NCBI GenBank assembly: GCA_036491115.1
Contig: DASXCQ010000083.1
Location: forward strand, 1 to 64,000
Source: DATEPR01 sp036491115
Lineage (GTDB): Bacteria > Actinomycetota > Actinomycetes > Mycobacteriales > Pseudonocardiaceae
Length of the DNA: 64,000 bases
Reading direction: 5' to 3'
Part shown: piece by piece, positions 57,011 to 64,000 of the stretch
Layout: every line of letters starts with the position of its first letter
Position numbering within the stretch: position 1 is the first letter of the stretch
Made by a program: the position numbers and the translations under genes
The notes under the pieces: generated by a model
The model's database searches: none
The model's input: the letters and a program-made list of their open reading frames with translations, nothing else
What the model was told of the DNA's origin: nothing

Positions 57011-57424
57011 GTGACCGCTTGGGGCACCGGACCTTTCGACAACGACGAGGCCGTGTACTTCGCCGCGTCGCTGGACGACCTCGATCCGGACGACAGACCC
57101 GACGCCATCCGGGAAGCGCTGAGCGCGGCCGCCGAGGAATCGGACTACCTGGACCGCGACGCCGGCGGCACGGCCGTGGCCGCGGCGGCGCTGGTGGCGG
57201 CGCGACAACCGGATGGCGAACCGATCGACTCGGCCCATGGGCCCAAGCAGGCCATTCCGGAGCTGGTGGCGGACTTGTGCCCGCTGGCCGTGCAGGCGTT
57301 GACGCGGGTGCTGGCCGACGACTCGGAGCTGAACGAACTGTGGTCGGAATCGCCCGACGGCGACGCCTGGTTCACCACGATCGCCCAACTAGCCGAAATC
57401 CTGGCCGCCACCACGACCGCCTGA
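57011..57424 (+). CDS. DUF4259 family protein
   Basis: The 137-residue product starts VTAWGTGPFDNDEAVYFAAS, the family's typical opening, and is acidic throughout, ending FTTIAQLAEILAATT. The family has no known role. GTG at 57011 is chosen because homologues begin at this motif; the frame can be read back to 56987. Confidence 0.85.
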   Translation: MTAWGTGPFDNDEAVYFAASLDDLDPDDRPDAIREALSAAAEESDYLDRDAGGTAVAAAALVAARQPDGEPIDSAHGPKQAIPELVADLCPLAVQALTRVLADDSELNELWSESPDGDAWFTTIAQLAEILAATTTA

Positions 57425-57674
57425 CCACCGGACCGACCGCTCGCGCCCACACGGCCGACCGTCGACCGGCCCGGCGCCGATCGGGATGAGGACGCCCGCA
57501 CGAGCCGATGCGTCGCCGCCCCGACGCTGCCATCGGCCGCATCCGGGCACGCCAGCCGCCCGACCCGATGGCCGGCCACGACGACAGCCGCGGGCACCGG
57601 CCGAGGCGCCACCGGCCCCGCCATCCACCCGCAGCCCGGTGGTGCGCTGTCCGCTGCGACCGGTCAGGCGGCCC
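57425..57674. other. Intergenic stretch with no supportable gene
   Basis: Open frames here are Arg/Pro-rich and disagree in every frame. I found no strong hairpin, although a terminator for the converging DUF4259 and radical SAM genes would be expected here. Confidence 0.5.
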
Positions 57675-59690
57675 TCACAACAACGTCAGCTGGCCCTGGT
57701 CCACCTCGCCGGGCGGCGCGCCGGGAGGCAGGGCACCGGCAGGCCAGACGGCCCGGTCCGGGTCGGACTCACCGGCGCCACCACCCAACGGCTCGGCCGA
57801 GTCCTCAGCTCGCCCCACCCCACTGGCCAACCCGTGCCGCCGCAGCAACGGCCCGACCCGCTCCCCCAGCGACCGCCGGTACCGACGATCGGCATAGCTA
57901 CCCTTGCCGTAGATCTGCCGATACGTCGGCACCAGGTCCGGATGCTCCCGTCGTAACCACTCGGCGAACCACTCCCGCGCCCCCGGCCGCAGATGCAGCG
58001 GCAACACCGTCACCCCGGTCGCCCCGGCATCGGCAATGGCGGCCAGCAACTGGTCCAACTGCTCAACGGAATCGGTCAGCGCAGGCAGCACCGGCGCCAC
58101 GAACACCCCGCACGGCAGCCCCGCCGCACGCACCCGCCGCACCAACTCCAACCGCGCCTGCGGACTCGGCGTGCCGGGCTCCAGCACCCGCTGGATCTCC
58201 CGGTCGACCAACGCGATCGACACCCCGAGACCCACCGGCACGTCCGTCGCCGCCGACGCCAGCAGCGGAATGTCGCGCGACAGCACCGTGCCCTTGGTCA
58301 GGATCGATATCGGTGTGCCCGACGACGCGAGCGCGCCGATGATGCCGGGCATCAGGCGGTACCGGCCCTCGGCCCGCTGGTACGGGTCGGTGTTGGTGCC
58401 CATCGCCACGTGGTCACGTTGCCATTTCGGCGGGCGCAGTTGCGCCTTCAGCACCTCGACCGCATTGACCTTCACGATCACCTGACTGTCGAAGTCGTGG
58501 CCGGAGTCCAGGTCCAGGTAGGTGTGGGTGTTGCGGGCGAAGCAGTTGTGGCTGACCACACCGTTGGCGATGAAGTCGCCGGTACCGGTCGTGATGTCGA
58601 ACATCGGCAGCGTGGTGTCCAAGGGCTGCACCGCGACCACGCCGAGCGCGGCGCCGGATTTGATCGCCAGGCCGTCGATCGAGCGCTTGCCGCTGTCCGC
58701 CGGGTCGACCGTGTGGAAGAACCGCAGGTGCTCGCCCAGGCCGCCGTTCAACCGCACCACCTGCGGCCCGACACCGGACGCCGACTCCTCCACCGTGTGT
58801 GCAAACCGGAACCGCTCGAACCCGGCCAGCACCGTGCGCACCACGTCCGGGTCGGCGTTGCGGATCCGCAGCACCCGGCTGGACCGGCCGCCGCGCGCGT
58901 CGAACACGCCGGCCAGGAAACCCTTGTGCCAACTGTCGTTCGGCACGTCCGGCCACGCCAGCAGATCGGCCGCCGTGTCCACATCCAGGCCGAAGTCGGC
59001 CAGGTAACCCACGGCCCGGCGGGACACCTCGTCCGGTGCGGACGTCAGTCGGAACCGGGACACCCGGTCGCGGTAGCCGGCGCCGGCACCGCCGCGCAGC
59101 AGGCCGGACAGGTAGCCACGCCGATAGTCCGCGTCGGGCTCCGGCGGCGTGCCGAACCCGCCGGTGCCCATCAACTTGTTGCCACTGGTCAGATGCGGCC
59201 GCCGGTGTGCGCCGGTGGTGGTGCCGGTGACGTGCTTCCAGCCGCGCTCGGTGAGGAACCGGTGGTCGGCGCTGGTGACCAGCTCGGTGCCGTCGGCGAG
59301 GGTGACTCGATAGGCCCGCTTCTCCGTGGACCAGTGGGCCAGCACCTCGGTGCGGACATACCGCCGGTAGCGGCCGAACAGCCGTGTGCCGTAGATGCGG
59401 TCGCCCACCACGAGATCCGCGATCGGCCTGGTCCGGCCGTCGGCCATCAGTACCGGCGTCTCGCCGGCCAGGCAGTAGACGCAGCCGTGCGAGCAGCCCC
59501 GGTACGGATTCACCGTCCAGCTGAACGGCATCGTGGACCCACCCGCCACCCGGTTGAGCACCGACCGCGCCAGCACCTCGTGGAACACGAGGCCCTCGAA
59601 CTCGGGCGTGCGGACGCTGCGCACCAGACCCCCGATCCCCGGGAGAGCCTGCTGCGCCTGCTCACTCACGCGTTGCCGGTCCCATCTCAC
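57675..59690 (-). CDS. Intein-containing Rv2578c-family radical SAM protein
   Basis: The precursor has 671 residues. The host protein starts VRWDRQRVSEQAQQALPGIG, with GLVRSVRTPEFEGLVFHEVL, and has the radical SAM motif GCSHGCVY-C at 65-73. The third cysteine is also residue 1 of an intein that runs from Cys73 to Asn382. After splicing, Cys383 of CFARNTHTYLDLDSGHDFD would complete CxxxCxxC. The C-terminal extein includes KWQRDHVAMGTNTDPYQRAE and ISILTKGTVLSRDIPLLASA, as in spore photoproduct-like and Rv2578c proteins. The mature enzyme would be about 361 residues; its reaction is unknown. GTG at 59690 lies 8 bases from an SOS box, pointing to a DNA-damage role. Confidence 0.92.
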   Translation of the reverse strand: MRWDRQRVSEQAQQALPGIGGLVRSVRTPEFEGLVFHEVLARSVLNRVAGGSTMPFSWTVNPYRGCSHGCVYCLAGETPVLMADGRTRPIADLVVGDRIYGTRLFGRYRRYVRTEVLAHWSTEKRAYRVTLADGTELVTSADHRFLTERGWKHVTGTTTGAHRRPHLTSGNKLMGTGGFGTPPEPDADYRRGYLSGLLRGGAGAGYRDRVSRFRLTSAPDEVSRRAVGYLADFGLDVDTAADLLAWPDVPNDSWHKGFLAGVFDARGGRSSRVLRIRNADPDVVRTVLAGFERFRFAHTVEESASGVGPQVVRLNGGLGEHLRFFHTVDPADSGKRSIDGLAIKSGAALGVVAVQPLDTTLPMFDITTGTGDFIANGVVSHNCFARNTHTYLDLDSGHDFDSQVIVKVNAVEVLKAQLRPPKWQRDHVAMGTNTDPYQRAEGRYRLMPGIIGALASSGTPISILTKGTVLSRDIPLLASAATDVPVGLGVSIALVDREIQRVLEPGTPSPQARLELVRRVRAAGLPCGVFVAPVLPALTDSVEQLDQLLAAIADAGATGVTVLPLHLRPGAREWFAEWLRREHPDLVPTYRQIYGKGSYADRRYRRSLGERVGPLLRRHGLASGVGRAEDSAEPLGGGAGESDPDRAVWPAGALPPGAPPGEVDQGQLTLL
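58545..59474 (-). mobile_element. Intein (310 residues) with a decayed LAGLIDADG endonuclease
   Basis: The N-terminal splicing block is CLAGETPVLMADG with Cys1; block B is VTSADHRFL with the T-x-x-H type His. The C-terminal blocks are DTTLPMFDITTGTGDF and IANGVVSHN, ending in His-Asn before Cys+1. All splicing residues seem intact. Between them, GYLSGLLRGGAG and GFLAGVFDARGG sit where the two LAGLIDADG helices belong; the first has lost its acidic residues, the second keeps one Asp. Homing is therefore doubtful while splicing looks possible. Confidence 0.88.
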
Positions 59691-59698
59691 CCATCGAT

Positions 59699-59714
59699 TC
59701 GAACACATGTTCGA
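59699..59714 (-). promoter_or_regulatory. SOS box (LexA binding site)
   Basis: TCGAACACATGTTCGA matches the actinobacterial LexA consensus TCGAAC-N4-GTTCGA exactly; the inverted repeat extends one base on both sides. It lies 8 bases upstream of the radical SAM start and 42 bases before the divergent GNAT gene, so either or both may be LexA-controlled. Confidence 0.9.
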
Positions 59715-59756
59715 ACAGGCGTCAAATGAGATTCGCCCGAACGGTATGGTCCGTTC

Positions 59757-60407
59757 ATGGCCGAAGCGGTGATTCGTCCCTACCAGCCGACCGACCGCGA
59801 TGCGGTGTACGACGTCTGCCTGCGCACCGCTGCCGCAGGCCAGGACGCCACGGGACTGCACGACGACCCGGACGTGGTGGCCGACGTGTTCGCCGGCCCC
59901 TACGTCCACCTGGAGCCGGACTTCGCCTTCGTCCTGGACGACGGCGGCCGGGCCGTCGGCTACGTGCTGGGCGCGCCCGACACCGCCCGGTTCGCCGCCG
60001 ACATGCGGGAGAAGTGGCTGCCGCTGGTCGGTGCGCAGCACCCCGATCCGGTCGGCCGCCCGGCCGGTCCGGACCAGGAGTACGCCTACCTGCTGCACCA
60101 CCCGGAACGCATGGTGCTGCCGGCGCTCGCCGACTTCCCGGCCCACCTGCACATCGACCTGCTCGCCGACTACCGCCGGTCCGGCAACGGCCGCAGGCTG
60201 ATCGTCACCCTGCTCACCGCGCTGCACGACGCGGGCGTGCCCAGGGTGCACCTGGGCATGATCAACACCAACACCAGGGCGCGGGCCTTCTACGACCGCC
60301 TCGGTTTCACCGAACTCGCCGTGCCGGACGCCGGTGTCATCACCTACCTGGGCAGGTCAACCGATGTCGGCCGACTGTCCGGGGATGCCGCTAGGGTCCC
60401 GCCATGA
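59757..60407 (+). CDS. GNAT family N-acetyltransferase
   Basis: The 216-residue product starts AEAVIRPYQPTDRDAVYDVC and has HIDLLADYRRSGNGRRLIVT as the acetyl-CoA loop, then NTNTRARAFYDRLGFTEL. Its length and the central YAYLLHHPERMVL segment resemble O-GlcNAcase-associated acetyltransferases, but the substrate is unknown. The stop overlaps the VOC gene's ATG. The SOS box lies 42 bases upstream. Confidence 0.88.
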   Translation: MAEAVIRPYQPTDRDAVYDVCLRTAAAGQDATGLHDDPDVVADVFAGPYVHLEPDFAFVLDDGGRAVGYVLGAPDTARFAADMREKWLPLVGAQHPDPVGRPAGPDQEYAYLLHHPERMVLPALADFPAHLHIDLLADYRRSGNGRRLIVTLLTALHDAGVPRVHLGMINTNTRARAFYDRLGFTELAVPDAGVITYLGRSTDVGRLSGDAARVPP

Positions 60408-60793
60408 GTGTTCGCTGGTACACCGTCGTGATCGACTGCCACGACATCCGGGCGCAGGCCCGCTGGTGGGCCGAGGTGCTCGACTGGGTCGTTGCCTACG
60501 AGGCAGCCGACGAGATGGTGATCGTGCCGCGCAGGGCGATGAGCGGCCAGGACATCCCGCTGGACGAGCAGGGCCCGGGTCTGGTCTTCATACCCGTTCC
60601 CGAAGGCAAGACGGTCAAGAACCGCCTGCACATCGACCTGGCGCCGGCCCCGGACGACGACCATGCCGCCGAGGTGGCCCGGCTGGAGCGGTTGGGCGCC
60701 AAGCGGGTCGACGTCGGCCAGGGCGAGAGGCGGTGGGTGGTGCTGGCCGACCCGGAGGGCAACGAGTTCTGCGTGCTGACGCCGAGGGACTAG
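60404..60793 (+). CDS. VOC/glyoxalase family protein
   Basis: The 129-residue product starts VRWYTVVIDCHDIRAQARWW, has RLHIDLAPAPDDDHAAEVAR and ends LADPEGNEFCVL, the fold's usual beta-alpha modules with the final metal Glu. It is a glyoxalase/bleomycin-resistance-like protein of unknown substrate. ATG overlaps the GNAT stop (ATGA) and its stop overlaps the convergent membrane gene by 4 bases. Confidence 0.88.
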   Translation: MSVRWYTVVIDCHDIRAQARWWAEVLDWVVAYEAADEMVIVPRRAMSGQDIPLDEQGPGLVFIPVPEGKTVKNRLHIDLAPAPDDDHAAEVARLERLGAKRVDVGQGERRWVVLADPEGNEFCVLTPRD

Positions 60794-61431
60794 TCCAGCG
60801 TCGCGACGAACCGGCCGACGGCCTCCGCGCGGATCCGGTGCGCCAGCCGGCCCGCGGGCGCCGTGGCCGCGATCCGGAACAGCGGCCGCCCGGCCGCCGG
60901 CAGGTCCTGGGCTTCGGCCCGCAACTGCGCCACCAGCAACTCGGCGAACACCAGGCCATCGGTCCCGGAACCGGCGGCCAGCGCGTCGGCCAGCCGGCGC
61001 AAGGCGAGAATGTCCAGTTCGGCGCCACCACCACCGGAGTAGGCGGCGACGGCGATGTTCAGCGTGCGGCCCTTGGGTGGACCGCTGACCAGGACGCCCA
61101 CCGCCCGCATGCCGCGCGTCTCGCTGACCAGCAGCTCGATCGCGGTGGCGTGGCGCAGGTCGACCGACCGGGTGCCGATGGCGCGCACCGACACCACGCC
61201 GTCGCGTAGCCAGCTGCGCCGCCGGGCCTCGGCCGTGGCCAGCACCAGCAGCGGCACGCCGAGCACGACGCCCACCACCAGTCCGTACGGCCGTCCGACG
61301 AACACGCCCACCACGGCACCCGCGACGGCACCGACCGCGACCGCCGCGGCCGACACCGCCAGCGCCCGCCGGCGCAGCACGGCGACGGGCAGCAGGTCCA
61401 GCGGCGTGTGCTGGGCGCCCGGCTCAGTCAC
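60790..61431 (-). CDS. Two-helix membrane protein of unknown function
   Basis: The 213-residue product has two adjacent membrane helices (about 25-46, AVSAAAVAVGAVAGAVVGVF, and 50-66, VVGVVLGVPLLVLATAE). A soluble C-terminal part follows with DGVVSVRAIGTRSVDLRHAT and ELDILALRRLADALAAG. I do not recognise a family. GTG at 61431 overlaps the hisS stop by 8 bases, so it should be co-expressed with hisS. Confidence 0.75.
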   Translation of the reverse strand: MTEPGAQHTPLDLLPVAVLRRRALAVSAAAVAVGAVAGAVVGVFVGRPYGLVVGVVLGVPLLVLATAEARRRSWLRDGVVSVRAIGTRSVDLRHATAIELLVSETRGMRAVGVLVSGPPKGRTLNIAVAAYSGGGGAELDILALRRLADALAAGSGTDGLVFAELLVAQLRAEAQDLPAAGRPLFRIAATAPAGRLAHRIRAEAVGRFVATLD

Positions 61432-62689
61432 GGTGCAGTGCGTCCCGCACCGCGGTCACCAGGTCGGGCAGCGGCACGGACCGCTGGTCACCGGACACCA
61501 GTTCCTTCACCTGGACGACACCCTCGGCGAGGTCCCGCTCGCCCAGCACCAGCGCCAGGCGCGCGCCGGACCGGTCGGCGGCCTTCATCGCGCCCTTGAG
61601 GCCCCTGCCGCCGTAGGCCAGGTCCACCCGCACCCCGGCGGCCCGCAGCGCACCGGCGGCGGCGACCAGCCGGTCCTTGGCGGCATCGCCCAGCGGCACG
61701 CAGAACACGTCGCAGCGGGACTGGTCGCCGACGGTCAGGCCCTCGGCCTGGCTGGCCAGCACGATGCGGTCGACGCCCAGCCCGAAACCGATGCCGGGCA
61801 GCGCCTGCCCGCCCAGTTCGGCCATCAGGCCGTCGTAACGGCCGCCGCCGCCGATGCCGGACTGCGAACCGAGCCCGTCGTGCACGAACTCGAACGTGGT
61901 CCGCGTGTAGTAGTCCAGGCCGCGGACCATCCTGGGGTTCTCGGTGAACTTCACGCCCAGCTCGGTGAGATAGCCCTTGACCCGGTCGTAGTGCTCGCGG
62001 CAGGCGTCGCACAGGTGGTCCACCATGAGCGGCGCGTCGGCCAGCAGCGTGCGCATCTCCGGCCGCTTGTCGTCCAGCACCCGCAACGGGTTCAGGTCGG
62101 CCCGCCGCCGGGTCTCCTCGTCCAGCGGCAGGTCACGCAGGTACGCCTGGAGCAGTTCGCGGTAGGCGGGCCGGCAGGCGGTGTCGCCCAGGGAGGTGAG
62201 CTCCAGCCGGTAGCCGGTCAGGCCGATGTCCCGGTAGCCGGCGTCGGCGATGGCGATCACCTCGGCGTCCACCGCCGGGTCGTCCGTGCCGATCGCCTCG
62301 ACGCCGAACTGCTGGAACTGGCGGTACCGGCCGGCCTGCGGCCGCTCGTAGCGGAAGAACGGGCCGGTGTAGGAGAGCTTCACCGGCAGCTGGCCGCGGT
62401 CCAGGCCGTGTTCGATGACCGCCCGCACGACACCGGCGGTGCCCTCCGGGCGGAGCGTGATGGACCGGCCGCCACGATCCTGGAAGGTGTACATCTCCTT
62501 GGTCACCACGTCCGTGGATTCACCGACACCGCGCGCGTACAGCGCGGTGTCCTCGAACACCGGCAGTTCGACGTAGCCGTAGCCGGCCAGGGAGGCCGAG
62601 CGCAGCATCGTGTCCCGGACGGCCAGGAACGTCGCGCTCAGCGGTGGGAAGTACTCGGGAACGCCCTTGGGGGCGGCGAACATCGACAT
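61424..62689 (-). CDS. hisS: Histidyl-tRNA synthetase
   Basis: The 421-residue product has the class II motifs: TLRPEGTAGVVRAVIEHGL (motif 1/2 region), GPFFRYERPQAGRYRQFQQF (motif 2), and RGLDYYTRTTFEF with GIGFGLGVDRIVLA (His-specific and motif 3). The C-terminal anticodon domain ends VPLPDLVTAVRDALHRD. It follows the metallo-hydrolase gene by 9 bases. Confidence 0.96.
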   Translation of the reverse strand: MSMFAAPKGVPEYFPPLSATFLAVRDTMLRSASLAGYGYVELPVFEDTALYARGVGESTDVVTKEMYTFQDRGGRSITLRPEGTAGVVRAVIEHGLDRGQLPVKLSYTGPFFRYERPQAGRYRQFQQFGVEAIGTDDPAVDAEVIAIADAGYRDIGLTGYRLELTSLGDTACRPAYRELLQAYLRDLPLDEETRRRADLNPLRVLDDKRPEMRTLLADAPLMVDHLCDACREHYDRVKGYLTELGVKFTENPRMVRGLDYYTRTTFEFVHDGLGSQSGIGGGGRYDGLMAELGGQALPGIGFGLGVDRIVLASQAEGLTVGDQSRCDVFCVPLGDAAKDRLVAAAGALRAAGVRVDLAYGGRGLKGAMKAADRSGARLALVLGERDLAEGVVQVKELVSGDQRSVPLPDLVTAVRDALHRD

Positions 62690-62698
62690 GATCTGAAG

Positions 62699-63394
62699 TC
62701 ACAGTCCTCGCTGCGGTGCGGCCGGCCGGCTCATGCCGGCGAGGAACGGGTTGGTCGCGCGTTCCCGGCCGATGGTCGTCTTGGGCCCGTGGCCCGGCAG
62801 CACCACCGTGTCGTCGGCGAGGGTGAGCACCTTGTCCCGCAAGGATTTCATCAGCCTACGGTGACTGCCGCCAGGCAGGTCGGAACGTCCGATCGAACCG
62901 GCGAAGAGAGTGTCTCCGGACAGCAGCAGTCCGCTGTCGGGTCCGGAGGGGCCGGTTCGGAACGTCACCGACCCGCTGGTATGGCCCGGAGTGTGGTCGA
63001 CCGCGAACTGGAGCCCTGCGATGTCCAGGACCGCGCCGTCGGCCAGTTCCCGCACGTCGGAGGGCTCGCGCATCTCCAGGCGACCGCCGAAGAACGCCAC
63101 CGTGTCCGCGCTGATGCCGCGCATCGGGTCGTTGAGCATGGCCCGGTCGGACGGGTGGATCCAGGCCGGGATGCCGTCGCCGTCGCAGACCGGCGCGACC
63201 GAGAAGGTGTGGTCGAAGTGGCCGTGGGTGAGCAGCACGGCGACCGGTGACAGCCGGTGCTGGCGGACCGCGTCCATGATCGGCTCCACCGCGTCCTGCC
63301 CGGGATCGACGATCACGCAGGGTTCACCCGCACCACCGGCCAACAGGTAGCAGTTGGCCTGTAGGGCTCCTGCGGGGAACCCGACGACCAGCAC
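62699..63394 (-). CDS. Metallo-beta-lactamase fold hydrolase (glyoxalase II-like)
   Basis: The 231-residue product has LLTHGHFDHTFS (the HxHxDH zinc motif), DHTPGHTSGSVTF, LLSGDTLFAGSIGRSD and VLPGHGPKTTIG, all in GloB-like order. It probably hydrolyses a thioester such as a hydroxyacyl-mycothiol. GTG at 63394 has GGGAGG upstream. In mycobacteria the same gene sits next to hisS. Confidence 0.9.
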   Translation of the reverse strand: MLVVGFPAGALQANCYLLAGGAGEPCVIVDPGQDAVEPIMDAVRQHRLSPVAVLLTHGHFDHTFSVAPVCDGDGIPAWIHPSDRAMLNDPMRGISADTVAFFGGRLEMREPSDVRELADGAVLDIAGLQFAVDHTPGHTSGSVTFRTGPSGPDSGLLLSGDTLFAGSIGRSDLPGGSHRRLMKSLRDKVLTLADDTVVLPGHGPKTTIGRERATNPFLAGMSRPAAPQRGL

Positions 63395-63576
63395 GACATG
63401 CCCTCCCGATCACTGAAACTTGCGCGTCACCGCCCGACACATCGACCCCGGGTCGGCGGCCAGGGCCGTTGCCAGGCGATTGACAGCGTACGGGACCGGC
63501 CCACCACACGGTGCTCATATCCGCTCGCCCTAGACTTCGCTGTCACACGGTCGGATGAGGAACCCGGGAGGGGCAG

Positions 63577-64000
63577 GTGCCCAGCAACGAGCAGCGCCGC
63601 CAGGCCGCCAAGCGCAAGCTGGAGCGGCAGCTGACACGGCGCGCCGAGCGAGCCCGACGTCGCAGGCTGACAGCGGTGATCGTGACCGTGGTCGGCGTGG
63701 TCGTGGTCGTCGGTGGCATCTACTTCATCGCGACCGCGGGTAGCGGCACGTCGTCGGCCGCGTCGTCGTCGACCAGCCCGACCCCACCGGCCCCGCCGGC
63801 CGTCACGTCGAAGGGCCCGTGCAAGTACACGACGACGCCCACCCAGCCGGCACCCACCGGCAAGGATGTCGGCCTGCCCGCCGACCCGGCCGCCACGCCG
63901 AAGGCCGGCACCGCGCAGGTGCTGTTCAAGACCACCCAGGGCAACATCCCGATGGCACTGAACAAGGCCGAGGCGCCGTGCACCGTGCAGAGCATCCTGC
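63577..64000 (+). CDS. Membrane-anchored cyclophilin-type peptidyl-prolyl isomerase, 5' part
   Basis: GTG at 63577 has GGGAGGGG upstream; the frame runs off the window. The first 35 residues are charged (SNEQRRQAAKRKLERQLTRR), followed by one membrane helix (AVIVTVVGVVVVVGGIYFIA) and a Ser/Thr/Pro linker. Then QVLFKTTQGNIPMALNKAEA is the opening of the cyclophilin fold. Orientation and location next to hisS and the GloB-like gene match ppiB of M. tuberculosis. Confidence 0.88.
   Translation, partial: MPSNEQRRQAAKRKLERQLTRRAERARRRRLTAVIVTVVGVVVVVGGIYFIATAGSGTSSAASSSTSPTPPAPPAVTSKGPCKYTTTPTQPAPTGKDVGLPADPAATPKAGTAQVLFKTTQGNIPMALNKAEAPCTVQSIL

Overview
The window reads as high-GC actinobacterial chromosome, most likely Pseudonocardiaceae or a close relative. 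GTG starts are frequent, genes are packed with 4-base ATGA/GTGA stop-start overlaps, and the markers include BldD, mIHF, a Cvn-type conservon, maleylpyruvate isomerase/mycothiol-type proteins, HTH-DUF5753/DUF397 pairs and an actinobacterial SOS box. From memory, gene order matches the conserved housekeeping blocks of Mycobacterium tuberculosis (metK-pyrR and nusB-aroC-alaS-hisS) and the bldD-nusB-efp neighbourhood of Streptomyces. No tRNA, rRNA or CRISPR array was seen.

Layout. 1-4.4 kb (minus): priA (partial), metK, coaBC, rpoZ, gmk, mihF. 4.4-12.6 kb (minus): a pyrimidine operon pyrR-pyrB-pyrC-carA-carB-pyrF in which every junction overlaps; a PyrR-type RNA hairpin sits just before the pyrR ribosome binding site. 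12.7-13.3 kb: divergent bldD, encoding the c-di-GMP-responsive master regulator. 13.6-23 kb (mostly minus): nusB, efp, an M24 peptidase, a small membrane transporter, a lipoprotein with a glycosidase-like propeller, a GNAT-VOC fusion, the shikimate genes aroC-aroK-aroB-aroQ and a prepilin peptidase preceded by odd tandem mini-ORFs. 23.3-24.5 kb (plus): a DasR-like GntR regulator with its own dre-like operator, followed by HPr (ptsH). 24.5-32.1 kb (minus): rarA, two small membrane genes, alaS, ruvX, mltG, aroE.

32-48 kb is the accessory part: an MFS exporter, a membrane diguanylate cyclase whose upstream region carries a BldD-box-like sequence and a perfect palindrome, a decayed class V aminotransferase, an IS5-type transposase remnant, a four-gene conservon (sensor kinase, roadblock, DUF742, GTPase), a roughly 1 kb gene-free stretch, a phosphotransferase-like gene, aspS, a DinB/MDMPI protein, a DUF899 protein and a frameshifted HTH regulator with its DUF397 partner.

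48-57 kb is a seven-gene, translationally coupled catabolic operon: TetR, TIGR03084 protein, AtuA-like protein, acyl-CoA dehydrogenase, carboxyltransferase, biotin carboxylase/carrier and a second acyl-CoA dehydrogenase. It probably degrades a branched or isoprenoid acyl-CoA. 57-64 kb holds a DUF4259 protein, an SOS-box-controlled Rv2578c-type radical SAM protein interrupted by a 310-residue intein exactly at its iron-sulfur cysteine motif, GNAT and VOC genes, a membrane protein, hisS, a glyoxalase II-like hydrolase and the start of a membrane-anchored cyclophilin.

The most interesting signals are the intein placed in the catalytic Cys motif under a LexA box, the AtuA-carboxylase operon, the BldD/diguanylate cyclase pairing, the dre-GntR-ptsH unit, and the triplicated start region before the prepilin peptidase.
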